Of a stretch of 8,786 nt of DNA, positions 1-5,452 are shown piece by piece. Positions within the stretch are counted from its first letter, which is position 1. Every line of letters begins with the position of its first letter. The position numbers were made by a program, and so were the translations under genes. Origin of the DNA: Methanosaeta sp. UBA80 (GTDB taxonomy: Archaea > Halobacteriota > Methanosarcinia > Methanotrichales > Methanotrichaceae); NCBI GenBank assembly GCA_002505805.1, contig DAWB01000013.1, positions 12,440 to 21,225 of the forward strand, written 5' to 3'. The notes below the pieces were generated by a model. The model ran no database searches and was not told the DNA's origin. It worked only from the letters and a program-made list of their open reading frames with translations.

Positions 1-626
1 GGGAGACCATGACCGAAGTGATCAAGAAGACATCCCGCTCTGTTTTTGTTCCCCTTGCCGTAGGCGGGGGGATAAGCAGCCTGGATCAGGCCAGAGAGGT
101 CTTCAATGCCGGTGCAGACAAGATCACCCTGAACACCTCTGCTCTGAAGCGCCCCCAGTTGATAGAAGAGATTGCTGGACAGTACGGAAACCAGGCTGTG
201 GTGCTGGCAATCGACGCCAAGCGGCGCTATGGCTTGGAAGATGGCCGAGAGATCGTCGAGACAGAAGAAGGACCTTGCTGGTTTGAGTGCTCCTACTACG
301 GAGGCAGGCAGTTTACAGGCATCGATGCCCTGGCCTGGGCCAAAAGAGCCGTCTCTCTGGGGGCGGGGGAGATTCTGCTCACCAGCATGGACCGGGACGG
401 AACCTACGACGGCTTCGATATTCCACTCACCGATGCCGTGGTAAAAAGGGTGAATGTGCCGGTAATAGCATCGGGTGGGTGCGCCAGCCCGGATCACATG
501 CTGGAGGTCTTCAGCAAAACCGATGCATCGGCGGCATTGGCAGCCAGCATCTTTCATTTCGGGGAGTGGAGCATAAGCAAGGTGAAGTCTTATCTCAGAG
601 ATAGAAGCGTGAATGTGAGGATTTAA
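1..626 (+). CDS. hisF: Imidazole glycerol phosphate synthase cyclase subunit HisF (5' end outside window)
   Basis: HisF is the (beta/alpha)8-barrel cyclase half of imidazole glycerol phosphate synthase. With the glutaminase HisH it converts PRFAR and ammonia into IGP and AICAR in cytoplasmic histidine biosynthesis. The frame is already open at base 3, and the first internal ATG (base 9) falls in the family's usual 'ETM' stretch, so about 60 N-terminal residues, including the first catalytic Asp (Asp11 in Thermotoga maritima), lie upstream. Visible motifs, numbered from the ATG at 9, are VGGGI (18-22, phosphate site), the catalytic Asp of AIDAKR (D69, equivalent to T. maritima Asp130), SMDRDGT, ASGG, and the C-terminal [13 protein letters not shown] ending in NVRI. 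All are typical of HisF rather than its paralogue HisA. No other his gene is visible. The stop is TAA at 624-626, and only weak T-richness follows. The assignment is secure. Confidence 0.95.
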   Translation, partial: ETMTEVIKKTSRSVFVPLAVGGGISSLDQAREVFNAGADKITLNTSALKRPQLIEEIAGQYGNQAVVLAIDAKRRYGLEDGREIVETEEGPCWFECSYYGGRQFTGIDALAWAKRAVSLGAGEILLTSMDRDGTYDGFDIPLTDAVVKRVNVPVIASGGCASPDHMLEVFSKTDASAALAASIFHFGEWSISKVKSYLRDRSVNVRI

Positions 627-812
627 GAGAATACCTCATTTTGCGCAAGGTTTATCCGGAAAGAGGATCTGCTCTCGCAGAACTGCTGGCTCTAATGGGC
701 TGCCCGGGCAAGATCCTTTGCATAGCTTTCTTGAGACATATGTCAAGGAGAGATACAGCAGCAAAGGCTAGAGCGCTGATAATCCTATAACAATGGAGCA
801 TATCGAATAAAA
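627..812. other. Intergenic region hisF-feoA with an orphan open frame
   Basis: No recognised gene lies in this 186-bp gap. A plus-strand frame stays open from 605 to a TAA at 788-790 and could encode a 31-residue peptide from the ATG at 695. That ATG has no Shine-Dalgarno sequence and the peptide resembles nothing I know. The stretch also contains a perfect 10-bp palindrome, GACATATGTC, at 735-744, and it ends with the probable feoA promoter. Confidence 0.4.
784..791 (+). promoter_or_regulatory. Probable TATA box for feoA
   Basis: The AT-rich element CCTATAAC is centred about 25 bp upstream of the feoA ATG at 813. That is the normal archaeal TATA-to-transcription-start distance. No Shine-Dalgarno sequence stands at the usual spacing before 813 (the nearest GGAG is about 14 nt away), so the mRNA is probably leaderless or nearly so. 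This is inferred from sequence only. Confidence 0.4.
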
Positions 813-1070
813 ATGAGGTTTATTGAACTGAGCAAGGCTCCCTGCAATGAGACGCTGGAAGTCAAGGCCATTTATAGCGATCTCGATTGGGGAAAAAGAC
901 TAGAATCCATGGGCATCCGAAAGGGCAGACAAATACGCAAGATTGCCAACCAGCCCTTTGGAGGGCCGGTGGTAATCGAGGTTGATAGCATGAAGATATC
1001 CTTGGGCAGAAATATTGCACATAAAATCGAGGTGGAGGTGCTTGGCGATCACCTCCCCAGATCATTCTGA
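813..1070 (+). CDS. feoA: FeoA domain protein (SH3-like, ferrous iron transport accessory)
   Basis: This 85-residue protein is one FeoA-type SH3-like domain. FeoA is a small cytoplasmic partner of the ferrous iron permease FeoB, and related domains occur at the C terminus of DtxR/IdeR regulators. Family features are the RLESMGIRKG segment (about residues 29-38), then FGGPVVIEV and SLGRNIAHKIEVE, which match the usual pattern of rL..lGi.pG, GgPv.i.v, iaLgr.iA..I.V. No feoB lies next to it: the downstream gene is a convergent regulator 29 bp away. It is either an unlinked FeoA or a free-standing FeoA-like protein with another partner. The start at 813 is the first Met in frame and gives the full domain. 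The fold is well supported; the role without FeoB is uncertain. Confidence 0.87.
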   Translation: MRFIELSKAPCNETLEVKAIYSDLDWGKRLESMGIRKGRQIRKIANQPFGGPVVIEVDSMKISLGRNIAHKIEVEVLGDHLPRSF

Positions 1071-1099
1071 GACGATTCTTCACTACTTCTATCTGATCT

Positions 1100-1477
1100 T
1101 CAGGTTGATATGAGCTGCTTTAGCCTCTGAATGCTCTCCATGGCCTGAGCAGACTCGTGCAGCTTCTCCTCTTCGAAGTGCTTAATGACATCATCTATTC
1201 CGGCTTTTAAAGAGTAGACCTTCATCGGTCTGCCTTTGCCCTCACGTTTGATCTCCTTCTCCTCTATCCAATTGTTGTCGCGAAGGGTTCGCATGGCAAT
1301 GCTGACCTCTGGCTGGCGGAGATCTGAGCCCATCTCTATCTCCCGAGAGGAGGCCTCATCCACATTGGCCAGAAAGGTAATGAGCGTTGCAACATTGCGC
1401 GGAACGCTCAAAGACCTGAGCGTCTCCACAAATTCCATATCCTTATCATCTAGGATCTTTACCGTGGACTCCCTCAT
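1100..1477 (-). CDS. Winged-helix transcriptional regulator (COG3355-like)
   Basis: A small DNA-binding protein of 125 residues from the preferred start. Residues about 25-90 form a winged helix-turn-helix: a helical segment VPRNVATLITFLANVDEA, a recognition region RQPEVSIAMRTLRDNNW, and a basic wing KREGKGRPMKVYSL. The C-terminal 35 residues are a charged helix that probably makes a dimerising coiled coil. The order resembles the archaeal predicted regulators grouped as COG3355 and the ArsR/TrmB-type winged helices. I start it at the ATG at 1475-1477 because GGTGAC (1482-1487) sits 4 nt upstream and a TATA box lies about 40 bp upstream. Longer in-frame starts exist at 1489 and 1498 (132 residues). 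It is convergent with feoA and divergent from the long AT-rich region, which suggests self-regulation or control of neighbours. Its ligand and targets are unknown. Confidence 0.85.
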   Translation of the reverse strand: MRESTVKILDDKDMEFVETLRSLSVPRNVATLITFLANVDEASSREIEMGSDLRQPEVSIAMRTLRDNNWIEEKEIKREGKGRPMKVYSLKAGIDDVIKHFEEEKLHESAQAMESIQRLKQLIST

Positions 1478-1481
1478 AATT

Positions 1482-1487
1482 GTCACC
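1482..1487 (-). promoter_or_regulatory. Ribosome binding site that supports the 1477 start
   Basis: On the minus strand GGTGAC lies 4 nt before the ATG at 1477-1475 and matches part of the archaeal anti-Shine-Dalgarno complement. The two upstream in-frame ATGs (1489, 1498) have no such element, which favours the shorter 125-residue regulator. Confidence 0.5.
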
Positions 1488-1514
1488 ATATTTTTCATGC
1501 CAGAATTACCTAAT

Positions 1515-1523
1515 CATATAAAT
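1515..1523 (-). promoter_or_regulatory. Probable TATA box for the winged-helix regulator
   Basis: Read on the minus strand this is ATTTATATG, a good archaeal TATA-like octamer. A transcription start about 25 bp downstream falls near 1494, leaving a short leader of about 16 nt that contains the GGTGAC ribosome site before the ATG at 1477. Confidence 0.45.
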
Positions 1524-1647
1524 AATTTGTTTTGAAAGGCAATGTCTTTTAATTTTACTTAATTAGACTAATACTTTAGATAATAACTTTTAAAGCAGTT
1601 GTCATTTACATTTAGGTGACTCATACATGCTGAATGTACTGTGCGAG

Positions 1648-1670
1648 GAATTTATATTTCATATAATTTC
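1648..1670. repeat. AT-rich inverted repeat, possible operator
   Basis: GAATTTATAT (1648-1657) and ATATAATTTC (1661-1670) pair at nine of ten positions around the 3-nt spacer TTC. Both arms contain TATA-like sequence, so the site could be a regulator binding dyad, a bidirectional promoter, or only AT-rich coincidence. Confidence 0.4.
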
Positions 1671-1949
1671 TTATTGCTCGATATGCGTTGGAGAAACGAT
1701 ATCCCTTTTTACAGCCAAATGTCCCGGCTCATTTTCCTATTGAGACATATAATTAATTTAATGAGAATGCTGCAAACTCAGGAGATAAAAATTATTTTAT
1801 AACAGAATTAATTTAGCATGGAACGGGGGTAATATAGCGGGATCGGTTTCATCGGCGTAAGATATTAGAGCCGTTTGAGCCGCATACCTGGGCCGAATAA
1901 CCTCCTGAAAAGAACACCATTTCTGGCGGCCTTGACCTGAGCCGGGCAA

Positions 1950-1957
1950 GATATATT
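1950..1957 (+). promoter_or_regulatory. Probable TATA box for the orphan gene at 1982
   Basis: GATATATT is centred about 27 bp upstream of the ATG at 1982, and there is no Shine-Dalgarno sequence between them, so a leaderless transcript is likely. The box is flanked by the arms GGCAA (1945-1949) and TTGCC (1957-1961). A protein bound to that dyad would block TBP access, so it could be an operator. Confidence 0.42.
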
Positions 1958-1981
1958 TGCCAATAATCCGATGTTACTGCT

Positions 1982-2530
1982 ATGATATGCATCGAGATCC
2001 GGGAGAGGGATCTTAAGGAGCTGACCCTAACCGAGGTCGAAAACCTGCCCGGAAGCCTCTTCGCCGGGACCAGTCCGCTCTTGAGACCATTTTTGAAGAA
2101 CCTGGAGCAGCTGCTTCCTGTCGAGAACCACGGGAGGGGGGACAGCTATATCTTAAGCGCCCTTCACTCCCGTGTCGATTGGATTCATGCCGATGAGAGC
2201 AAAATCACCGTGGGAAGCGGAGAGAGAAAGGTTGAGATCAGTCGCGATGCGCTGGGAGAATTGATGGGTAGCCGGTATCCTACCACCGGTCACCAACGCC
2301 TCAACCTGCCGGGCCTGCTATTCCTGCAGAGCGGCCCGGCACTGCAATCGGCCAGCGCCACCATTCTCCGCCGAGACCATCACTTGAACATCCCTGAGGG
2401 GCGCAGAACCAGGCGCTACGTCTTTCATATGGGCGTCTTAGCCATTAATGCGGATAAGGAGAGGATTGCGGTATTCTTTGATTTGGATAAGCTTCCCAAG
2501 AGAGAAGACGGAACCTGCGTGCTATTCTGA
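1982..2530 (+). CDS. Hypothetical protein, 182 residues, possibly related to UPF0216/DUF61
   Basis: I do not recognise this protein with confidence. It is soluble, with no signal peptide or membrane helix, mixed alpha/beta in character and rich in Arg, Leu and Asp. Features: an N-terminal acidic/basic stretch, a helix around residues 34-50 ending in LEQLLPVE, a strand-rich middle (DESKITVGSGERKVEISRD), RLNLPGLLFLQSG near residue 110, a basic stretch EGRRTRRYVFH near 140, and a C-terminal strand IAVFFDLDKLP. The order 'LP near the N terminus, then a small hairpin with basic residues, then RLxLP plus a hydrophobic strand' vaguely recalls the archaeal UPF0216 (DUF61) family. That comparison is from memory and is weak. 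Codon use matches the neighbours. It stands alone, with its own promoter, and converges on the geranylgeranyl reductase gene, so no function follows from context. Confidence 0.75.
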   Translation: MICIEIRERDLKELTLTEVENLPGSLFAGTSPLLRPFLKNLEQLLPVENHGRGDSYILSALHSRVDWIHADESKITVGSGERKVEISRDALGELMGSRYPTTGHQRLNLPGLLFLQSGPALQSASATILRRDHHLNIPEGRRTRRYVFHMGVLAINADKERIAVFFDLDKLPKREDGTCVLF

Positions 2531-2536
2531 ATTATC

Positions 2537-2548
2537 CTAAAAAAATGG
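2537..2548 (-). terminator. T-tract terminator downstream of the reductase gene
   Basis: The seven As at 2539-2545 read as TTTTTTT on the minus strand, about 70 bp past the reductase stop. Oligo-T tracts are the usual archaeal intrinsic termination signal. The tract lies in the convergent gap with the plus-strand gene that ends at 2530. Confidence 0.4.
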
Positions 2549-2613
2549 TTATTGGGATATGGATATTCTGGAAAGAGTATGCGGATGGAGGCCTTCCACT
2601 CCACACCTCTACT

Positions 2614-3789
2614 CTAAATTATCAGGCTCTTCAAGCTCCAGAGCAGCTTGGGATTGAGCCGGAATAAGACCCGCAGCATTCCTCCCAGATCCATCTTGGT
2701 TATGTCTTCCTTGGCCAGAGAGCCTATGAGCTGGTTGATATCCTTATCTGTGAGCTTGACAAAGAACTCTTTTAGCTGGAAGCTGCGGGCTAAAGTCTTG
2801 CCTATATCCTCTTTCCAGCGGGCCTCATACTCCTGGAGCCCTTTTCGGGTGAAATCGCCTGCGGATATGGCTTTGGCCGCTACCTCCCCAGCTATGGCTC
2901 CCGCCTTCATGGCATTGAGTATGCCTCCCCCGGTGAGGGGATCGGTCTGGCGGGCCGCATCTCCCACCAGCATCACCCCGTCGGCAATAGCAGAGTTAAT
3001 GGGCCCGGAGCAGGGATCGCCTCCTACCACCATCTCCACCACCCTGCCGTTGGGAAAACGACTCTTCATCAGCTGCCGTAAAAGGCGCACGGCCTCGCCC
3101 GGCTTGGACCGGGAACCCTGGATCCCAAGACCAATATTGGCCAGTTTACGTCCTTTGGGAAAGGACCAGGCGTAGCCGGATGGCGCGATGCTGTTTCCCA
3201 AAAAGAATTCGGTATAATCGTCATCGATAGATGCATCCTGCACCAGGAACTGAGCGCATGACTCTATGTCATCCAGCTTCAATGTGGTATCTATGCCCGC
3301 CCAGCGCCCCACCTTGGACTCCACACCATCCGCTCCGATAACCAGAGGAGCCTCAATCTGAATAGGCTCGCCTATGCGCATGGCGGAGACGCCGCATACA
3401 GCGCCGTCCTTCTTGATCAGTCCCAGTGCTCTGGTCTTGACCATGACCCTGGCCCCGGCCTGGGCGGCCAGCATGGCCAGCCCCCGATCGAAGACCTTTC
3501 TCTCCAGGACGTAGCCCACCTCCCCGCCGCTCTTGTCCTCGGACATGACGATGCTATTTCCGTCCGGGGCATAGAGCCTGGCACCTTTGACCTCGGAGGA
3601 TATCCACTCCGGCTCGGGCTGGACCATTTTGTGCAGCGATCTCTTGCTCACCCCTTCCGCGCAGCGCACCGGATCGCCTATCTCCTGGCGCTTCTCCAGC
3701 ATAACCACATTCAGGCCGGCGGCCGCTGCTGCCTTTGCCGCCATGGAGCCGCCCGGGCCGCCGCCCACCACCACCAGGTCGCACTTCAT
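2614..3789 (-). CDS. Geranylgeranyl reductase family flavoprotein (archaeal lipid hydrogenation)
   Basis: This 391-residue FAD protein belongs to the geranylgeranyl reductase family, whose archaeal members saturate the double bonds of digeranylgeranyl glycerophospholipids at the membrane. The N-terminal Rossmann fold shows GGGPGG (9-14) with the FAD-ribose acidic residue E32. PVRCAEGV (40-47) holds the conserved Cys (C43) of the active-site region. A second FAD motif, VGDAARQTDPLTGGGI, lies near residue 290, and the helical C terminus (KLTDKDINQLIGSL onward) is typical of methanogen members. The ATG at 3789 is preceded by GGAGGT (3796-3801, 6-nt gap). An upstream in-frame ATG at 3849 would add 20 residues before the Rossmann strand and is unlikely. 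Its start overlaps the ferredoxin stop (ATGA), so the two are probably translationally coupled. In Methanosarcina acetivorans a neighbouring ferredoxin is known to be needed for full lipid reduction. Another isoprenoid substrate, such as a quinone-type tail, cannot be excluded. Confidence 0.92.
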   Translation of the reverse strand: MKCDLVVVGGGPGGSMAAKAAAAAGLNVVMLEKRQEIGDPVRCAEGVSKRSLHKMVQPEPEWISSEVKGARLYAPDGNSIVMSEDKSGGEVGYVLERKVFDRGLAMLAAQAGARVMVKTRALGLIKKDGAVCGVSAMRIGEPIQIEAPLVIGADGVESKVGRWAGIDTTLKLDDIESCAQFLVQDASIDDDYTEFFLGNSIAPSGYAWSFPKGRKLANIGLGIQGSRSKPGEAVRLLRQLMKSRFPNGRVVEMVVGGDPCSGPINSAIADGVMLVGDAARQTDPLTGGGILNAMKAGAIAGEVAAKAISAGDFTRKGLQEYEARWKEDIGKTLARSFQLKEFFVKLTDKDINQLIGSLAKEDITKMDLGGMLRVLFRLNPKLLWSLKSLII

Positions 3790-3956
3790 GCCCTGACCTC
3801 CAGGGCTCCTACGGGACAGATTTTGGCGCAAAGGCCGCACTCTTTGCATTCTGTCGAGACCTCCAGCCAGGTCTCAACCAGCTCCAGGGCACAGGTCGGG
3901 CAGACTCCGACGCAGGCACCACAATAGCAGCACTTGTATCTGTTGACGGTAAGCAT
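3786..3956 (-). CDS. Small 2x[4Fe-4S] ferredoxin
   Basis: A 56-residue bacterial-type ferredoxin with two CxxCxxCxxxCP motifs, C9-C12-C15-C19-P and C37-C40-C43-C47-P, each binding one [4Fe-4S] cluster. It is a low-potential cytoplasmic electron carrier. Two extra cysteines, C10 and C22, flank the first motif. I chose the ATG at 3956 because GGGATG lies just upstream (3965-3970) and the first Cys then falls at residue 9, as in short ferredoxins. The frame can be extended to 4037, but that would add 27 residues overlapping the acylphosphatase gene and unlike any ferredoxin. It starts 13 bp after the acylphosphatase stop and overlaps the reductase start by 4 nt, so it is the likely electron donor to that reductase (inference, supported by the Methanosarcina precedent). 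Confidence 0.92.
   Translation of the reverse strand: MLTVNRYKCCYCGACVGVCPTCALELVETWLEVSTECKECGLCAKICPVGALEVRA
3796..3801 (-). promoter_or_regulatory. Strong ribosome binding site for the geranylgeranyl reductase
   Basis: GGAGGT on the minus strand, 6 nt before the ATG at 3789, inside the 3' end of the ferredoxin gene. It fixes the reductase start at 3789 and allows high independent initiation as well as coupling through the ATGA overlap. Confidence 0.7.
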
Positions 3957-3969
3957 GAATAACACATCC

Positions 3970-4239
3970 CTAGTATTCGATCTCGAAATCCTCGTAACCC
4001 TTGGCTTGTAGCTCGGAAAGCTCCATCCCCAGGACAAGGGATCCGGTGGGCCCCGACTTCATGGACTTGAGCAGCTCTCCTACCTGCTTTCTCTCTCCCT
4101 CCAGCACTGCCTCCACACCGCCGCCGGGAACATTTCTGACCCAACCTTTCACCCCCAGAGCCATAGCCCTCTCCCGGGTAAAAGCCCGGTAATATACGCC
4201 CTGCACCCGTCCCGAGACCCGGACATGAACTGCAATCAT
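3970..4239 (-). CDS. acyP: Acylphosphatase
   Basis: Acylphosphatase hydrolyses carboxyl-phosphate bonds, for example in acetyl phosphate or 1,3-bisphosphoglycerate, in the cytoplasm. The 89-residue length is the family norm (about 90). The signature GRVQGVYYRAF (10-20) carries the catalytic Arg (R18) in the phosphate-binding loop, and GWVRNVPGGGVE (32-43) carries the catalytic Asn (N36). The C terminus, FEIEY, fits the final beta strand. The start codon overlaps the triosephosphate isomerase stop by one base (TGATG), a classic coupling arrangement. No separate promoter is expected. Lying next to a glycolytic/gluconeogenic enzyme it may act on triose-related acyl phosphates, but the physiological substrate is unknown in most organisms. 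Related HypF and [NiFe]-maturation domains are excluded because the protein is a single domain. Confidence 0.93.
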   Translation of the reverse strand: MIAVHVRVSGRVQGVYYRAFTRERAMALGVKGWVRNVPGGGVEAVLEGERKQVGELLKSMKSGPTGSLVLGMELSELQAKGYEDFEIEY

Positions 4240-4904
4240 CAGCGTGCCCCAGCCACCAGATCTTCCAGAGCCTTTCTCTGATCCTTGGCCTTGATGATCC
4301 CCGAGGCCAGAAGCACTCCCTGAGATCCCAGATCAAGGGCAGCTTTCAGATCTTCGCCATGGGTTATTCCCGCCCCGCATAACACTCCCACATCAGGTGC
4401 GATTTTCTTGACCGCCTGCACCGAGCGGTCCACTATCTCTGGATCGGACTTGGAGACGGGGATGCCGCTGCCTATAAGCTCAGGCGGCTCTATGGCCACA
4501 TAATCAGGCCCCATTGCTGCTGCGGCGCGAGTGGTGGCCACATTGTTGGTGCAGACGATGCTCTTCAGGCCCGCCTGGCGGCAGGCAGCGATGGAAGCCT
4601 CGATCTCCGCCAGCCTGAGCCGTCGCTCGGAATGGTTGATCAGGGACCCCGACGCGCCCGCTGCTTTTAATGAGGCTGCAGTTATGTGTCCGGTAAAGCC
4701 GCCGTATCCCACCCCATCCACATGCTGGGAGAAGACCGGTATCGACACCGAGGCAGCTATGGTGGAGATATCGGCCACCTGGGGCACCACCACCATCTCC
4801 AGAGAATGCTCGCGAGCCATCTCCTGGCAGATCCGGGCTAAAGCGAGCCCCTCCGGGCCGGTCGATTCGCGATAGGTCTTGAAATTGAGCACGATCAATG
4901 TCAT
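4239..4904 (-). CDS. tpiA: Triosephosphate isomerase (archaeal type)
   Basis: Interconverts dihydroxyacetone phosphate and glyceraldehyde 3-phosphate in gluconeogenesis/glycolysis. At 221 residues it has the short archaeal length (bacterial enzymes are about 250). Catalytic and binding residues are visible: N7 and K9 in LNFKTY, H91 in LINHSERR, the catalytic Glu E139 in YVAIEPPELIG, GAGI (177-180), and GVLLASGI (196-203, phosphate site). The ATG at 4904 is preceded by GAGG (4911-4914) at a 6-nt gap. It follows the thioredoxin-like gene by 27 bp and overlaps acylphosphatase by one base. DHAP is also the precursor of sn-glycerol-1-phosphate, the archaeal lipid backbone. That gives one reason for its presence in a block ending with a lipid-chain reductase (inference). 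Confidence 0.96.
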   Translation of the reverse strand: MTLIVLNFKTYRESTGPEGLALARICQEMAREHSLEMVVVPQVADISTIAASVSIPVFSQHVDGVGYGGFTGHITAASLKAAGASGSLINHSERRLRLAEIEASIAACRQAGLKSIVCTNNVATTRAAAAMGPDYVAIEPPELIGSGIPVSKSDPEIVDRSVQAVKKIAPDVGVLCGAGITHGEDLKAALDLGSQGVLLASGIIKAKDQRKALEDLVAGAR

Positions 4905-4931
4905 AGTTTTCCTCGCCGCAGCTTTGTGCTC

Positions 4932-5435
4932 TCAGTTAGCATATATATTTTGGCTGCATTCTGAGAGGATAGCACTGTAGCATCTCTCATAATCGGAAAG
5001 GGCAGAGCACTCCCCGGTAAAAGAAAGCCTCAACTGCGCCCCGAGGATAAAGGCGATCAAGGGAAGCATTCCTGATTCCTGATTGACGATGATGTGGTAG
5101 AGCAGCCCCTCCCGCTGAGAATAATCCACAGAGACCATCTCCAGCTCGGCGTGCCCGGACAAAAAAACCTCAATAATGGGCTTGCATCTGGAGCAGACGG
5201 CACAATCCTTCTTCCCGATGAAGAGGAGCAATGGGCCGCTTTTTGCGGCAAGCTCCTCCAATAGCTCTATGGCCGGTCCATAGGAGTCTTTTAGAAAAGA
5301 TAAAACCACATCAGCTACCTCCTCCGGAGGGACGCCATACTTCTCGCCCAGCTCCTCGCTGAGCTTTTCCTCTTTTCGAGCCATGAAATCCCTCATCAGA
5401 TCCAGGAGGCTTGCGGCGGGAGGAGTCTTGCCCAT
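4932..5435 (-). CDS. Thioredoxin-like fold protein with a CxxCxxC motif
   Basis: A 167-residue protein with two parts. Residues 1-65 are helical and charged (MARKEEKLSEELGEKYG, then PPEEVADVVLSFLKD). Residues 66-160 resemble a thioredoxin fold: strand GPLLLFIG, then the redox motif C78-AV-C81-SR-C84-KP, strand MVSVDY, and GMLPLIAFI, where P125 would be the cis-Pro. The triple-Cys CxxCxxC differs from the CxxC of true thioredoxins. Extra cysteines C143, C152 and C160 lie near the C terminus. It could be a thiol-disulfide protein or a metal/cluster binder. The ATG at 5435 lacks a good ribosome site. An in-frame ATG at 5384 has GAGGGAT 5 nt upstream and may be the true start. It lies 17 bp after the ribbon-helix-helix gene and 27 bp before tpiA, so it probably belongs to the same transcript. 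The function is not established. Confidence 0.8.
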   Translation of the reverse strand: MGKTPPAASLLDLMRDFMARKEEKLSEELGEKYGVPPEEVADVVLSFLKDSYGPAIELLEELAAKSGPLLLFIGKKDCAVCSRCKPIIEVFLSGHAELEMVSVDYSQREGLLYHIIVNQESGMLPLIAFILGAQLRLSFTGECSALSDYERCYSAILSECSQNIYAN

Positions 5436-5441
5436 GACTTC

Positions 5442-5447
5442 AAAAAA
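5442..5447 (-). terminator. Short T-tract between the regulator gene and the thioredoxin-like gene
   Basis: On the minus strand TTTTTT lies 6 bp past the regulator stop and 6 bp before the next ATG, preceded by an A-run that can pair with it. It could attenuate read-through from the regulator into the block, or be only an AT-rich spacer. Confidence 0.22.
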
Positions 5448-5452
5448 TGTTT

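Larger units (their letters stand above)
1499..1981. other. Long AT-rich intergenic region with several dyads
   Basis: About 480 bp without a convincing gene on either strand. The left 320 bp (to about 1820) are strongly AT-rich. The remainder is closer to the local base composition but is broken by stops in the frames I read. Visible structure: TACAT/ATGTA arms at 1624-1638; a 10-bp inverted repeat with one mismatch at 1648-1670; ATAAAA/TTTTAT arms at 1785-1800; a 10-bp direct repeat AATTAATTTA at 1751-1760 and 1806-1815; and GGCAA/TTGCC arms around a TATA box at 1945-1961. It carries the promoters of both flanking genes. No tRNA, C/D-box RNA or known riboswitch was recognised. Confidence 0.6.

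Noticed and set aside
1499..1981. Replication origin
   Set aside because: AT-rich dyads are present but I found no ORB/mini-ORB-like G-rich repeats and no Cdc6/Orc gene; kept only as a possibility in the findings.
3790..3849. Twenty-residue N-terminal extension of the geranylgeranyl reductase
   Set aside because: It is basic sequence before the Rossmann strand and lies inside the ferredoxin gene; the ATG at 3789 has GGAGGT at 6 nt.
3957..4037. N-terminal extension of the ferredoxin
   Set aside because: It would overlap the acylphosphatase gene and gives no ferredoxin-like sequence; the ATG at 3956 has a plausible ribosome site.
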